From the NCBI RefSeq assembly GCF_000003605.2, contig NW_003111747.1:1-21716 (forward strand): a DNA stretch of 21,716 nt. The letters run 5' to 3'. Shown here in pieces: positions 1 through 12,563 of the stretch. The notes beneath the pieces are model-generated. The model ran no database searches. It saw only the letters and a program-made list of their open reading frames with translations, and was not told the origin of the DNA. Made by a program: the position numbers and the translations under genes. The stretch is from Saccoglossus kowalevskii (lineage: Eukaryota > Hemichordata > Enteropneusta > Harrimaniidae). How positions within the stretch are numbered: position 1 is the first letter of the stretch; every line of letters starts with the position of its first letter.

Positions 1-788
1 TAATACATTGTCCCAGTCACACTATGATATGGTGAGTAATGCATTGTCTCAATCACGCTATGATATCGTGAGTAATACATTGTCTCAATCACACTATGAT
101 GCGGTGAGTATTACATTGTCTCAATCACACTATGATATGGTGGGTAATGCATTGTCTCAATCACGCTATGATATCGTGAGTAATACATTGTCTCAATCAC
201 ACTATGATACGGTGAGTATTACATTTTCTCAATCACACTATGATATGGTGAGTAATGTATTGGCTCAATCACACTATGATACAGTGAATAATGCATAGTC
301 TCAATCACACTATGATGTGGTGAGTAATGTAATGTCTCAGTTATACTATGATATGATGAGTAATGCATTGCGTCAATCACACTATGATACGGTGAGTAAT
401 GCATTATCTCAATAACACTGTGATATGGTGAGTAATACATTGTCTCAATCACACTATGATATGGTGAGTAATACATTGTCTCAATCACACTATGATATGG
501 TGAGTAAATGCATTGTCTCAATCACACTATGATACGGTGAGTAAATGCATTGTCTCAATCACTCTATGGTATGGTGAGGTAATGCATTGTCTCAATCACA
601 CTATAATACAGTGAGTAAATGCATTGTCTCAATCACTCTATGATATGGTGAGTAATGCATTGTCTCAGTTATACTATGATATGGTGAGTAATGTAATGTC
701 TCAGTTATACTATGATATGATGAGTAATGCTTTGCGTCAATCACACTATGATACGGTGAGTAATTCTTTGTCTCAATAACACTATGAT
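1..788 (+). repeat. Left-edge irregular block of 36/37-bp units
   Basis: About 22 units. Units from 29 to 244 show a three-unit (108-bp) order repeated twice: a CACGCTATGAT unit, an ATCGTGAGTAATACATT unit, then a GTGAGTATTACATT unit. Units at 317-424 and 681-788 carry the pair TGTAATGTCTCAGTTATA followed by TTGCGTCAATC, which recurs through the array. Between 497 and 644 four consecutive units each have one extra base (three AGTAAATG, one GAGGTAATG), giving a local 37-bp period. In-frame TAA variants occur near 413 and 777. No gene or unique DNA is present. Confidence 0.9.
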
Positions 789-1580
789 ATGGTGAGTAAT
801 GCATTGTCTCAATCACACTATGATACGGTGAGTATTACATTGTCTCAATCACACTATGATATGGTGAGTAATGCATTGGCTCAATCACACTATGATACAG
901 TGAGTAATGCATTGTCTCAATCACACTATGATATGGTGAGTAATGTAATGTCTCAGTTATACTATGATATGATAAGTAATGCATTGCGTCAATCACACTA
1001 TGATACGGTGAGTAATTCATTGTCTCAATAACACTATGATATGGTGAGTAATGCATTGTCTCAATCACACTATGATATGGTGAATAATACATTGTCTCAA
1101 TCACACTATGATATGGTGAGTAATGCATTGTCTCAATCACACTATGATACGGTGAGTAATGCATTGTCTCAATCACTCAATGATATGGTGAGTAATGAAT
1201 TGTCTCAATCACACTATAATACGATGAGTAATGCATTGTCTCAATCACTCTATGATATGGTGAGTAATGCATTGTCTCAATAACACTATGATATGATGAG
1301 TAATGCATTGTCTCAATAACGCTATGATATGGTCAGTAATGCATTGTCTCAATCACACTATGATACGGTGAGTAATGCATTGTCTCAATCACACTATGAT
1401 ATGGTGAGTAACTCATTGTCTCAATCACACTATGATGCGGTGAGTAATGCATTGTCTCAATCACTCTATGGTATGGTGAGTAATGCATTGTCTTAATCAC
1501 ACTATAATACGGTGAGTAATGCATTGTCTCAATCACTCTATGATATGGTGAGTAATGCATTGTCTCAATAACACTATGAT
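789..1580 (+). repeat. 22-unit block, mixed variants, no clear HOR
   Basis: Twenty-two regular 36-bp units. It opens with the recurrent order TATTACATT, TTGGCTCAATC, ACAGTG, TGTAATGTCTCAGTTATA, TTGCGTCAATC (825-1004), then shifts to R-like units with CACTCTATG and CACTATAAT. TCA-to-TAA changes lie near 1029, 1281, 1317 and 1569. A separate TTGTCTTAATC stop variant sits near 1491 and is matched only near 21283. The stretch 1437-1580 has the same order and private variants (GATGCGG, CTATGGTATGG, TCTTAATC) as 21229-21372, so this edge and the right edge of the window share recent ancestry. Confidence 0.88.
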
Positions 1581-2300
1581 ATGGTGAGTAATGCATTGTC
1601 TCAATCACACTATAATATGGTGAGTAATGCATTGTCTCAATCACACTATGATACGGTAAGTAATGCATTGTCTCAATCACACTATGATATGGTGAGTAAT
1701 GCATTGTCTCAATCACACTATGATACGGTAAGTAATGCATTGTCTCAATCACACTATGATACGGTAAGTAATGCATTGTCTCAATCACACTATGATATGG
1801 TGAGTAACGCATTGTCTCAATCACTCTATGATATGGTGAGTAATTCATTGTCTCAATCACTTTATGACATGGTGAGTAATGAATTGTCTCAATCACACTA
1901 TGATATGGTGAGTAATACATTGTCTCAATCACACTATGATATGGTGAGTAATACATTGGCTCAGTCACACTATGATATGGTGAGTAATACATTGTCTCAA
2001 TCACACTATGATATAGTGAGTAAAACATTATCTCAGTCACATTATGATATGGTGAGTAATGCATTGTCTCAGTCACACTATGATATAGTGAGTAATGCAT
2101 CGTCTCAATTACACTATGATATGGTGAGTAATGCATTGTCGCAAACACACTATAATACAGTGAGTAATGCATTGTCTCAATCACACTATGATATAGCGAG
2201 TAATACATTGTCCCAGTCACACTCTGATATGGTGAGTAATGCATTGTCTCAATCACGCTATGATATCGTGAGTAATACATTGTCTGAATCACACAATGAT
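1581..2300 (+). repeat. 20-unit HOR cassette S, copy 1
   Basis: Twenty exact 36-bp units (720 bp) in the same order as 17627-18346. Diagnostic units in order are: CACTATAAT; two plain units around an ACGGTAAGT unit; two further ACGGTAAGT units; AACGCATT with CACTCTATG; a CACTTTATGACATGG unit; ATGAATT; three ATACATT units (one with TTGGCTCAGTC); an AAAACATTATCTCAGTC unit; CATCGTCTCAATTACAC; TTGTCGCAAACACAC; ATAGCGAG with GTCCCAGTCACACTC; and CACGCTATG. Only a handful of substitutions separate the two copies (for example near 2070, 2154, 2286 and 2296). This order looks like the base cassette from which other HORs in the window derive. Confidence 0.9.
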
Positions 2301-3306
2301 ACGGTGAGTATTACATTGTCTCATCGCACTATGATATGGTGAGTAATGCATTGGCTCATCACACTATGATATAGCGAGTCATACATTGTCCCAGTCACAC
2401 TCTGATATGGTGATTAATGCATTGTCTCAATCACGCTATGATATCGTGAGTAATACATTGTCTCAATCACACTATGATACGGTGAGTATTACATTGTTTC
2501 AATCACACTATGATATGGTGAGTAATGCATTGGCTCAATCACACTATGATACAGTGAGTAATGCATTGTCTCAATCACACTATGATGTGGTGAGTAATGT
2601 AATGTCTCAGTTATACTATGATATGATGAGTAATGCATTGCGTCAATCACACTATGATACGGTGAGTAATGCATTGCCTCAATAACACTATGATATTGTG
2701 AGTAATGCATTGTCTCAATCACACTATGATATGGTGAGTAATACATTGTCTCAATCACACTATGATATGGTGAGTAATGCATTGTCTCAATCACACTATG
2801 ATACGGTGAGTAATGCATTGTCTCAATCACTCTATGGTATGGTGAGTAATGCATTGTCTCAATCACACTATAATACGGTGAGTAATGCATTGTCTCAATC
2901 ACTCTATGATATGGTGAGTAATGCATTGTCTCAATAACACTATGATATGGTGAGTAATGCATTGTCTCAATCACACTATACTATGGTGAGTAATGCATTG
3001 TCTCAATCACACTATGATACGGTGAGTAATGCATTGTCTCAATCACACTATGATATGGTGAGTAACGCATTGTCTCAATCACTCTATGATATGGTGAGTA
3101 ATTCAGTGTCTCAATCACATTATGATATGGTGAGTAATGAATTGTCTCAATCACACTATGATATGGTGAGTAATACATTGTCTCAATCACACTATGATAT
3201 GGTGAGTAATACATTGGCTCAGTCACACTATGATATGTTGAGTAATACATAGTCTCAATCACACTGTGATATAGTGAGTAAAACACTATCTCAGTCACAT
3301 TAAGAT
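2301..3306 (+). repeat. Q-tail plus module R, copy 1
   Basis: A short junction with two 1-bp deletions (TCTCATCGCAC near 2323, GGCTCATCAC near 2356) leads at 2371 into the tail of module Q, then module R from 2695. R holds CACTCTATGG, CACTATAAT and CACTATACT units, a TCAGTGTCTC unit and an ATGTTGAGTAATACATAG unit. The stretch 2371-3306 matches 12959-13894 almost base for base at a constant offset of 10,588, including the private GCATTGCCTCAATAAC unit (2659 and 13247). The one difference I noticed is TTGTTTC versus TTGTCTC near 2492. No coding evidence. Confidence 0.9.
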
Positions 3307-3988
3307 ATGGTGAGTAATGCATTGTCGCAAACACACTTTGATAAAGTGAGTAATGCATTGTCTCAATCACACTATGATATAGCGAGAAATACATTGTCCC
3401 AGTCACACTCAGATATGGTGAGTAATGCATTGTCTCAATCACGCTATGATATCGAAGTAATACATTGTCTCAATCACACTATGATTCGGTGAGTATTACA
3501 TTGTCTCAATCACACTATGATATGGTGAGTATTACATTGTCTCAATCACACTATGATATGGTGAGTAATGAATTGTCTCAATCACACTATGATACAGTGA
3601 GTAATGCATTGTCTCAATCGCACTATGTTACGGTAAGTAATACATTGTCTCAACCACATTCTAATATGGTGAGTAATGAATTGTCATAATCACACTATGA
3701 TATGGTGAGTAATACATTGTCTCAATCACACTCTGATAGGGTGAGTAATGCATTGTCCCAATCACACTATGATATGGTGAGTAATGCATTGTCTCAATCA
3801 CACTATGATATGGTGAGTAATGCAATGTCTCATCATACCATGATATGGTGTGTAATGCATTGTCTCAATCACACTATGATACGGTGAGTGTTGCATTATC
3901 TCAATCACACTATGATATGGTGAGTAATACATTGTCTCAATCACACTATGATATGGTGAGTAATGCATTGTCTCAATCACAGTATGAT
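3307..3988 (+). repeat. Module P, left-truncated copy (P0)
   Basis: Units from 3379 to 3988 match the right part of module P (4888-5493). They include TATCGAAGTAA with a 1-bp deletion near 3453, the GATTCGGTG unit, CACTATGTTACGGTAAGT (3630), CAACCACATTC, the TTGTCATAATC stop variant, and the CATCATACCATG unit. That last unit (3810-3844) keeps the GCAAT bases missing from most other P copies, so it is 35 bp rather than 30 bp. The block ends at the GATACGTGAG junction shared by all P/Q boundaries. Confidence 0.88.
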
Positions 3989-5493
3989 ACGTGAGTAATG
4001 CATTGTCTCAATCGCACTATGATATGGTGAGTAATGCATTGTCTCAATCACACTATGATATGGTGAGTAATGTAATGTCTCAGTTATATTATGATATGAT
4101 GAGTAATGCATTGCGTCAATCACACTATGATGTGGTGAGTAATTCATTGTCTCAATCACATTATGATATGGTGAGTAATGAATTGTCTCAATCACACTGT
4201 GATATAGTGAGTAAAACATTATCTCAATCACATTATGATATGGTGAGTAATGCATTGTCTCAGTCACACTATGATATAGTGAGTAATGCATCGTCTCAAT
4301 TACACTATGATATGGTGAGTAATGCATTGTCGCAAACACACTTTGATAAAGTGAGTAATGCATTGTCTCAATCACACTATGATATAGCGAGTCATACATT
4401 GTCCCAGTCACACTCTGATATGGTGATTAATGCATTGTCTCAATCACGCTATGATATCGTGAGTAATACATTGTCTCAATCACACTATGATACGGTGAGT
4501 ATTACATTGTCTCAATCACACTATGATATGGTGAGTAATGCATTGGCTCAATCACACTATGATATGGTTAGTAATGCATTGTCTCAATCACACTATGATG
4601 TGGTGAGTAATGCATTGTCTCAATCACACTATGATATGGTGAGTAAAGTAATGTCTCAATCACACTATGATATGGTGAGTAATACATTGTCTCAATCACA
4701 CTATGATATGGTGAGTAATACATTGGCTCAGTCAAACTATGATATGGTGAGTAATGCATTGTCTCAGTCACACTATGATATAGTGAGTAATGCATCGTCT
4801 CAATTACACTATGTTATGGTGAGTAAAGTATTGTCGCAAACGCACTATGATACAGTGAGTAATGCAATGTCTCAATCACACTATGATATAGCGAGTAATA
4901 CATTGTCCCAGTCACACTCAGATATGGTGAGTAATGCATTGTCTCAATCACGCTATGATATCGAGAGTAATACATTGTCTCAATCACACTATGATTCGGT
5001 GAGTATTACATTGTCTCAATCACACTATGATATGGTGAGTATTACATTGTCTCAATCACACTATGATATGGTGAGTAATGAATTGTCTCAATCACACTAT
5101 GATACAGTGAGTAATGCATTGTCTCAATCGCACTATGTTACGGTAAGTAATACATTGTCTCAACCACATTCTGATATGGTGAGTAATGAATTGTCATAAT
5201 CACACTATGATATGGTGAGTAATACATTGTCTCAATCACACTCTGATAGGGTGTGTAATGCATTGTCCCAATCACACTATGATATGGTGAGTAATGCATT
5301 GTCTCAATCACACTATGATATGGTGAGTAATGTCTCATCATACCATGATATGGTGTGTAATGCATTGTCTCAATCACACTATGATACGGTGAGTGTTGCA
5401 TTATCTCAATCACACTATGATATGGTGAGTAATACATTGTCTCAATCACACTATGATATGGTGAGTAATGCATTGTCTCAATCACAGTATGAT
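3989..5493 (+). repeat. 42-unit super-repeat QP, copy 1 (1505 bp)
   Basis: Forty-two units, from one P-to-Q junction (GATACGTGAG) to the next. Module Q covers 3989-4491: TGTAATGTCTCAGTTATATT, TTGCGTC, AATTCATT, ATGAATT, AAAACATT, CATCGTCTC, TTGTCGCAAACACACTTTG, GTCATACATT and GATTAATGC units. Module P covers 4492-5493: TTGGCTC, GGTTAGT, AGTAAAGTAATG, CAGTCAAACTATG, CTATGTTATGGTGAGTAAAG, TATCGAGAG, GATTCGG, GGTAAGT, CCACATTC, a TCATAATC stop variant, GATAGGG, and a 30-bp CATCATACCATG unit at 5320. Length equals 42 x 36 minus 6 minus 1. The GTGTGTAATG change near 5252 is private to this copy. Confidence 0.92.
5320..5349 (+). repeat. 30-bp deleted unit; also 6824, 10057, 12390, 16159
   Basis: This unit reads GTGAGTAATGTCTCATCA then TACCATGAT and is 6 bp shorter than consensus. 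Related 35-bp units with TGCAATGTCTCATCATACC sit at 3810, 14291 and 15153. A parsimonious path is one 1-bp deletion (CTCAATC to CTCATC) with local substitutions, then loss of five bases (GCAAT). It is a clean lineage marker for module P. Confidence 0.85.
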
Positions 5494-5502
5494 ACGTGAG
5501 TA
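5487..5502 (+). repeat. P/Q junction signature (seven copies)
   Basis: CAGTATGATACGTGAG combines CACAG for CACAC with loss of one G from CGGTGAG. It occurs at the end of every P module, with the 35-bp unit starting at 3989, 5494, 6998, 10231, 12564, 15332 and 16333, and is always followed by a CAATCGCAC unit. A GATACGTGAG without CACAG occurs near 20690 and is probably independent. The signature sets the register of the central HORs. Confidence 0.9.
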
Positions 5503-6997
5503 ATGCATTGTCTCAATCGCACTATGATATGGTGAGTAATGCATTGTCTCAATCACACTATGATATGGTGAGTAATGTAATGTCTCAGTTATATTATGAT
5601 ATGATGAGTAATGCATTGCGTCAATCACACTATGATGTGGTGAGTAATTCATTGTCTCAATCACATTATGATATGGTGAGTAATGAATTGTCTCAATCAC
5701 ACTCTGATATAGTGAGTAATGCATTGTCCCAATCACACTATGATATGGTGAGTAATGCATTGTCTCAATCACACTATGATATGGTGAGTAATGCATTGTC
5801 TCAATCACGCTGTGATATGGTGAGTAATGCATGTGTCAATCACACTATGATGTGGTGAGTAATCCATTGTCTCGATTATATTATGATATGGTGAGTAATG
5901 AATTGTCTCAATCACACTATGATATGGTGAGTAACACATTGTCTCAATCACACTCTGATATGGTATGTAATACATTGGCTCAGTAACACTATGATATGGT
6001 GAGTATTACATTGTCTCAATCACACTATGATATGGTGAGTAATGCATTGGCTCAATCACACTATGATATGGTTAGTAATGCATTGTCTCAATCACACTAT
6101 GATGTGGTGAGTAATGCATTGTCTCAATCACACTATGATATGGTGAGTAAAGTAATGTCTCAATCACACTATGATATGGTGAGTAATACATTGTCTCAAT
6201 CACACTATGATATGGTGAGTAATACATTGGCTCAGTCAAACTATGATATGGTGAGTAATGCATTGTCTCAGTCACACTATGATATAGTGAGTAATGCATC
6301 GTCTCAATTACACTATGTTATGGTGAGTAAAGTATTGTCGCAAACGCACTATGATACAGTGAGTAATGCAATGTCTCAATCACACTATGATATAGCGAGT
6401 AATACATTGTCCCAGTCACACTCAGATATGGTGAGTAATGCATTGTCTCAATCACGCTATGATATCGAAAGTAATACATTGTCTCAATCACACTATGATT
6501 CGGTGAGTATTACATTGTCTCAATCACACTATGATATGGTGAGTATTACATTGTCTCAATCACACTATGATATGGTGAGTAATGAATTGTCTCAATCACA
6601 CTATGATACAGTGAGTAATGCATTGTCTCAATCGCACTATGTTACGGTAAGTAATACATTGTCTCAACCACATTCTGATATGGTGAGTAATGAATTGTCA
6701 TAATCACACTATGATATGGTGAGTAATACATTGTCTCAATCACACTCTGATAGGGTGAGTAATGCATTGTCCCAATCACACTATGATATGGTGAGTAATG
6801 CATTGTCTCAATCACACTATGATATGGTGAGTAATGTCTCATCATACCATGATATGGTGTGTAATGCATTGTCTCAATCACACTATGATACGGTGAGTGT
6901 TGCATTATCTCAATCACACTATGATATGGTGAGTAATACATTGTCTCAATCACACTATGATATGGTGAGTAATGCATTGTCTCAATCACAGTATGAT
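5494..6997 (+). repeat. 42-unit super-repeat QP, copy 2 (1504 bp)
   Basis: Also 42 units, one base shorter through an extra 1-bp deletion (AATGCATGTGTC near 5831). P (5996-6997) aligns to 4492-5493 at offset 1504 with only a few differences. The second half of Q is replaced: 5781-5995 carries CACGCTGTG, TTGTGTC, AATCCATTGTCTCGATTATA and AACACATT units that reappear only at 9013-9228. Copies 1 and 2 thus have the same unit number but not the same unit content, which suggests unequal exchange or conversion of an internal nine-unit tract. Confidence 0.9.
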
Positions 6998-9900
6998 ACG
7001 TGAGTAATGCATTGTCTCAATCGCACTATGATATGGTGAGTAATGCATTGTCTCAATCACACTATGATATGGTGAGTAATGTAATGTCTCAGTTATATTA
7101 TGATATGATGAGTAATGCATTGCGTCAATCACACTATGATGTGGTGAGTAATTCATTGTCTCAATCACATTATGATATGGTGAGTAATGAATTGTCTCAA
7201 TCACACTATGATATAGTGAGTAATGCATCGTCTCAATTACACTATGATATGGTGAGTAATGCATTGTCGCAAACACACTTTGATAAAGTGAGTAATGCAT
7301 TGTCTCAATCACACTATGATATAGCGAGTCATACATTGTCCCAGTCACACTCTGATATGGTGATTAATGCATTGTCTCAATCACGCTATGATATCGTGAG
7401 TAATACATTGTCTCAATCACACTATGATACGGTGAGTATTACATTGTCTCAATCACACTATGATATGGTGAGTAATGCATTGGCTCAATCACACTATGAT
7501 ACAGTGAGTAATGCATTGTCTCAATCACACTATGATGTGGTGAGTAATGTAATGTCTCAGTTATACTATGATATGATGAGTAATGCATTGCGTCAATCAC
7601 ACTATGATACGGTGAGTAATGCATTGTCTCAATAACACTATGATATTGTGAGTAATGCATTGTCTCAATCACACTATGATATGGTGAGTAATACATTGTC
7701 TCAATCACACTATGATATGGTGAGTAATGCATTGTCTCAATCACACTATGATGTGGTGAGTAATGTAATGTCTCAGTTATACTATGATATGATGAGTAAT
7801 GCATTGCGTCAATCACACTATGATACGGTGAGTAATGCATTGTCTCAATAACACTATGATATGGTGAGTAATGCATTGTCTCAAACACATTATGATATGG
7901 CGGGTAATACATTGTCTCAATCACACTATGATATGGTGAGTAATACATTGTCTCAATCACACTATGATATGGTGAGTAATACATTGTCTCAGTCACACTA
8001 TGATATGTTGAGTAATACATAGTCTCAATCACACTGTGATATAGTGAGTAAAACACTATCTCAGTCACATTAAGATATGGTGAGTAATGCATTGTCTCAG
8101 TCACACTATGATATAGTGAGTAATGCATCGTCTCAATTACACTATGATATGGTGAGTAATGCACTGTCGCAAACACACTACGATAAAGTGAGTAATGCAT
8201 TGTCTCAATCACACTATGATATAGCGAGTAATACATTGTCCCAGTCACACTCTGGTATGGTGATTAATGCATTGTCTCAATCACGCTATGATATCGTGAG
8301 TAATACATTGTCTCAATCACACTATGATACGGTGAGTATTACATTGTCTCAATCACACTATGATATGGTGAGTAATGCATTGGCTCAATCACACTATGAT
8401 ATGGTTAGTAATGCATTGTCTCAATCACACTATGATGTGGTGAGTAATGCATTGTCTCAATCACACTATGATATGGTGAGTAAAGTAATGTCTCAATCAC
8501 ACTATGATATGGTGAGTAATACATTGTCGCAATCACACTATGATATGGTGAGTAATACATTGGCTCAGTCAAACTATGATATGGTGAGTAATGCATTGTC
8601 TCAGTCACACTATGATATAGTGAGTAATGCATCGTCTCAATTACACTATGTTATGGTGAGTAAAGTATTGTCGCAAACGCACTATGATACAGTGAGTAAT
8701 GCATTGTCTCAATCACACTATGATACGGTGAGTAATGCATTGTCTCAATCACTCTATGGTATGGTGAGTAATGCATTGTCTCAATCACACTATAATACGG
8801 TGAGTAATGCATTGTCTCAATAACACTATGATATGGTGAGTAATGCAATGTCTCAATCACACTATGATATAATGAGTAATGCATTGTCTCAATCACACTA
8901 TGATATGGTGAGTAACGCATTGTCTCAATCACTCTATGATATGATGAATAATGCATTGTCTCAATGACACTATGATATGGTTAGTAATGCATTGTCTCAA
9001 TCGCACTATGATATGGTGAGTAATGCATTGTCTCAATCACGCTGTGATATGGTGAGTAATGCATTGTGTCAATCACACTATGATGTGGTGAGTAATCCAT
9101 TGTCTCGATTATATTATGATATGGTGAGTAATGAATTGTCTCAATCACACTATGATATGGTGAGTAACACATTGTCTCAATCACACTCTGATATGGTGAG
9201 TAATACATTGGCTCAGTAACACTATGATATGGTGAGTATTACATTGTCTCAATCACACTATGATATGGTGAGTAATGCATTGGCTCAATCACACTATGAT
9301 ATGGTTAGTAATGCATTGTCTCAATCACACTATGATGTGGTGAGTAATGCATTGTCTCAATCACACTATGATATGGTGAGTAAAGTAATGTCTCAATCAC
9401 ACTATGATATGGTGAGTAATACATTGTCTCAATCACACTATGATATGGTGAGTAATACATTGGCTCAGTCAAACTATGATATGGTGAGTAATGCATTGTC
9501 TCAGTCACACTATGATATAGTGAGTAATGCATCGTCTCAATTACACTATGTTATGGTGAGTAAAGTATTGTCGCAAACGCACTATGATACAGTGAGTAAT
9601 GCAATGTCTCAATCACACTATGATATAGCGAGTAATACATTGTCCCAGTCACACTCAGATATGGTGAGTAATGCATTGTCTCAATCACGCTATGATATCG
9701 AGAGTAATACATTGTCTCAATCACACTATGATTCGGTGAGTATTACATTGTCTCAATCACACTATGATATGGTGAGTATTACATTGTCTCAATCACACTA
9801 TGATATGGTGAGTAATGAATTGTCTCAATCACACTATGATACAGTGAGTAATGCATTGTCTCAATCGCACTATGTTACGGTAAGTAATACATTGTCTCAA

Positions 9901-10230
9901 CCACATTCTGATATGGTGAGTAATGAATTGTCATAATCACACTATGATATGGTGAGTAATACATTGTCTCAATCACACTCTGATAGGGTGAGTAATGCAT
10001 TGTCCCAATCACACTATGATATGGTGAGTAATGCATTGTCTCAATCACACTATGATATGGTGAGTAATGTCTCATCATACCATGATATGGTGTGTAATGC
10101 ATTGTCTCAATCACACTATGATACGGTGAGTGTTGCATTATCTCAATCACACTATGATATGGTGAGTAATACATTGTCTCAATCACACTATGATATGGTG
10201 AGTAATGCATTGTCTCAATCACAGTATGAT
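6998..10230 (+). repeat. Expanded super-repeat, 3.23 kb, with two P modules
   Basis: The longest spacing between GATACGTGAG junctions. Order: Q (6998-7644, lacking two units found in copy 1); a shortened R-like stretch (7645-8076) in which the three-unit set with TGTAATGTCTCAGTTATA and TTGCGTC is repeated (7537-7644 and 7753-7860); a core cassette (8077-8328) with CACTACGAT; a right-truncated P (8329 to about 8700); R-like and Q2-like units (about 8701-9228); and a full P (9229-10230). The segment 9013-10230 is almost identical to 5781-6997. In-frame stops occur near 7633, 7849, 8028, 8821, 8965 and 9217. Confidence 0.88.
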
Positions 10231-12563
10231 ACGTGAGTAATGCATTGTCTCAATCGCACTATGATATGGTGAGTAATGCATTGTCTCAATCACACTATGA
10301 TATGGTGAGTAATGTAATGTCTCAGTTATATTATGATATGATGAGTAATGCATTGCGTCAATCACACTATGATGTGGTGAGTAATTCATTGTCTCAATCA
10401 CATTATGATATGGTGAGTAATGAATTGTCTCAATCACACTATGATATAGTGAGTAATGCATCGTCTCAATTACACTATGATATGGTGAGTAATGCATTGT
10501 CGCAAACACACTTTGATAAAGTGAGTAATGCATTGTCTCAATCACACTATGATATAGCGAGTCATACATTGTCCCAGTCACACTCTGATATGGTGATTAA
10601 TGCATTGTCTCAATCACGCTATGATATCGTGAGTAATACATTGTCTCAATCACACTATGATATGGTGAGTAATGCATTGGCTCAATCACACTATGATACA
10701 GTGAGTAATGCATTGTCTCAATCACACTATGATGTGGTGAGTAATGTAATGTCTCAGTTATACTATGATATGATGAGTAATGCATTGCGTCAATCACACT
10801 ATGATACGGTGAGTAATGCATTGTCTCAATAACACTATGATATTGTGAGTAATGCATTGTCTCAATCACACTATGATATGGTGAGTAATACATTGTCTCA
10901 ATCACACTATGATATGGTGAGTAATGCATTGTCTCAATCACACTATGATACGGTGAGTAATGCATTGTCTCAATCACTCTATGGTATGGTGAGTAATGCA
11001 TTGTCTCAATCACACTATAATACGGTGAGTAATGCATTGTCTCAATCACTCTATGATATGGTGAGTAATGCATTGTCTCAATAACACTATGATATGGTGA
11101 GTAATGCATTGTCTCAATCACACTATACTATGGTGAGTAATGCATTGTCTCAATCACACTATGATACGGTGAGTAATGCATTGTCTCAATCACACTATGA
11201 TATGGTGAGTAACGCATTGTCTCAATCACTCTATGATATGGTGAGTAATTCAGTGTCTCAATCACATTATGATATGGTGAGTAATGAATTGTCTCAATCA
11301 CACTATGATATGGTGAGTAATACATTGTCTCAATCACACTATGATATGGTGAGTAATACATTGTCTCAGTCACACTATGATATGTTGAGTAATACATAGT
11401 CTCAATCACACTGTGATATAGTGAGTAAAACACTATCTCAGTCACATTAAGATATGGTGAGTAATGCATTGTCTCAGTCACACTATGATATAGTGAGTAA
11501 TGCATCGTCTCAATTACACTATGATATGGTGAGTAATGCACTGTCGCAAACACACTACGATAAAGTGAGTAATGCATTGTCTCAATCACACTATGATATA
11601 GCGAGTAATACATTGTCCCAGTCACACTATGATACGGTGAGTATTACATTGTCTCAATCACACTATGATATGGTGAGTAATGCATTGGCTCAAACACACT
11701 ATGATATGGTTAGTAATGCATTGTCTCAATCACACTATGATGTGGTGAGTAATGCATTGTTTCAATCACACTATGATATGGTGAGTAAAGTAATGTCTCA
11801 ATCACACTATGATATGGTGAGTAATACATTGTCTCAATCACACTATGATATGGTGAGTAATACATTGGCTCAGTCAAACTATGATATGGTGAGTAATGCA
11901 TTGTCTCAGTCACACTATGATATAGTGAGTAATGCATCGTCTCAATTACACTATGTTATGGTGAGTAAAGTATTGTCGCAAACGCACTATGATACAGTGA
12001 GTAATGCAATGTCTCAATCACACTATGATATAGCGAGTAATACATTGTCCCAGTCACACTCAGATATGGTGAGTAATGCATTGTCTCAATCACGCTATGA
12101 TATCGAGAGTAATACATTGTCTCAATCACACTATGATTCGGTGAGTATTACATTGTCTCAATCACACTATGATACAGTGAGTAATGCATTGTCTCAATCG
12201 CACTATGTTACGGTAAGTAATACATTGTCTCAACCACATTCTGATATGGTGAGTAATGAATTGTCATAATCACACTATGATATGGTGAGTAATACATTGT
12301 CTCAATCACACTCTGATAGGGTGAGTAATGCATTGTCCCAATCACACTATGATATGGTGAGTAATGCATTGTCTCAATCACACTATGATATGGTGAGTAA
12401 TGTCTCATCATACCATGATATGGTGTGTAATGCATTGTCTCAATCACACTATGATACGGTGAGTGTTGCATTATCTCAATCACACTATGATATGGTGAGT
12501 AATACATTGTCTCAATCACACTATGATATGGTGAGTAATGCATTGTCTCAATCACAGTATGAT
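10231..12563 (+). repeat. Super-repeat Q-R-core-P, 2.33 kb
   Basis: Q (10231-10841) lacks the TATTACATT unit present at 7429. R (10842-11453) is the twin of 13283-13894; I noticed one difference (TTGTCTC versus TTGGCTC near 11354). The core (11454-11633) lacks two units compared with 8077-8328: GATTAATGC with CACGCTATG, and the following ATCGTGAG unit. P (11634-12563) is 930 bp because two units (the second TATTACATT and the ATGAATT unit, 72 bp) are missing relative to 4492-5493. Whole-unit deletions in register are the usual product of unequal exchange within an array. Confidence 0.9.
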
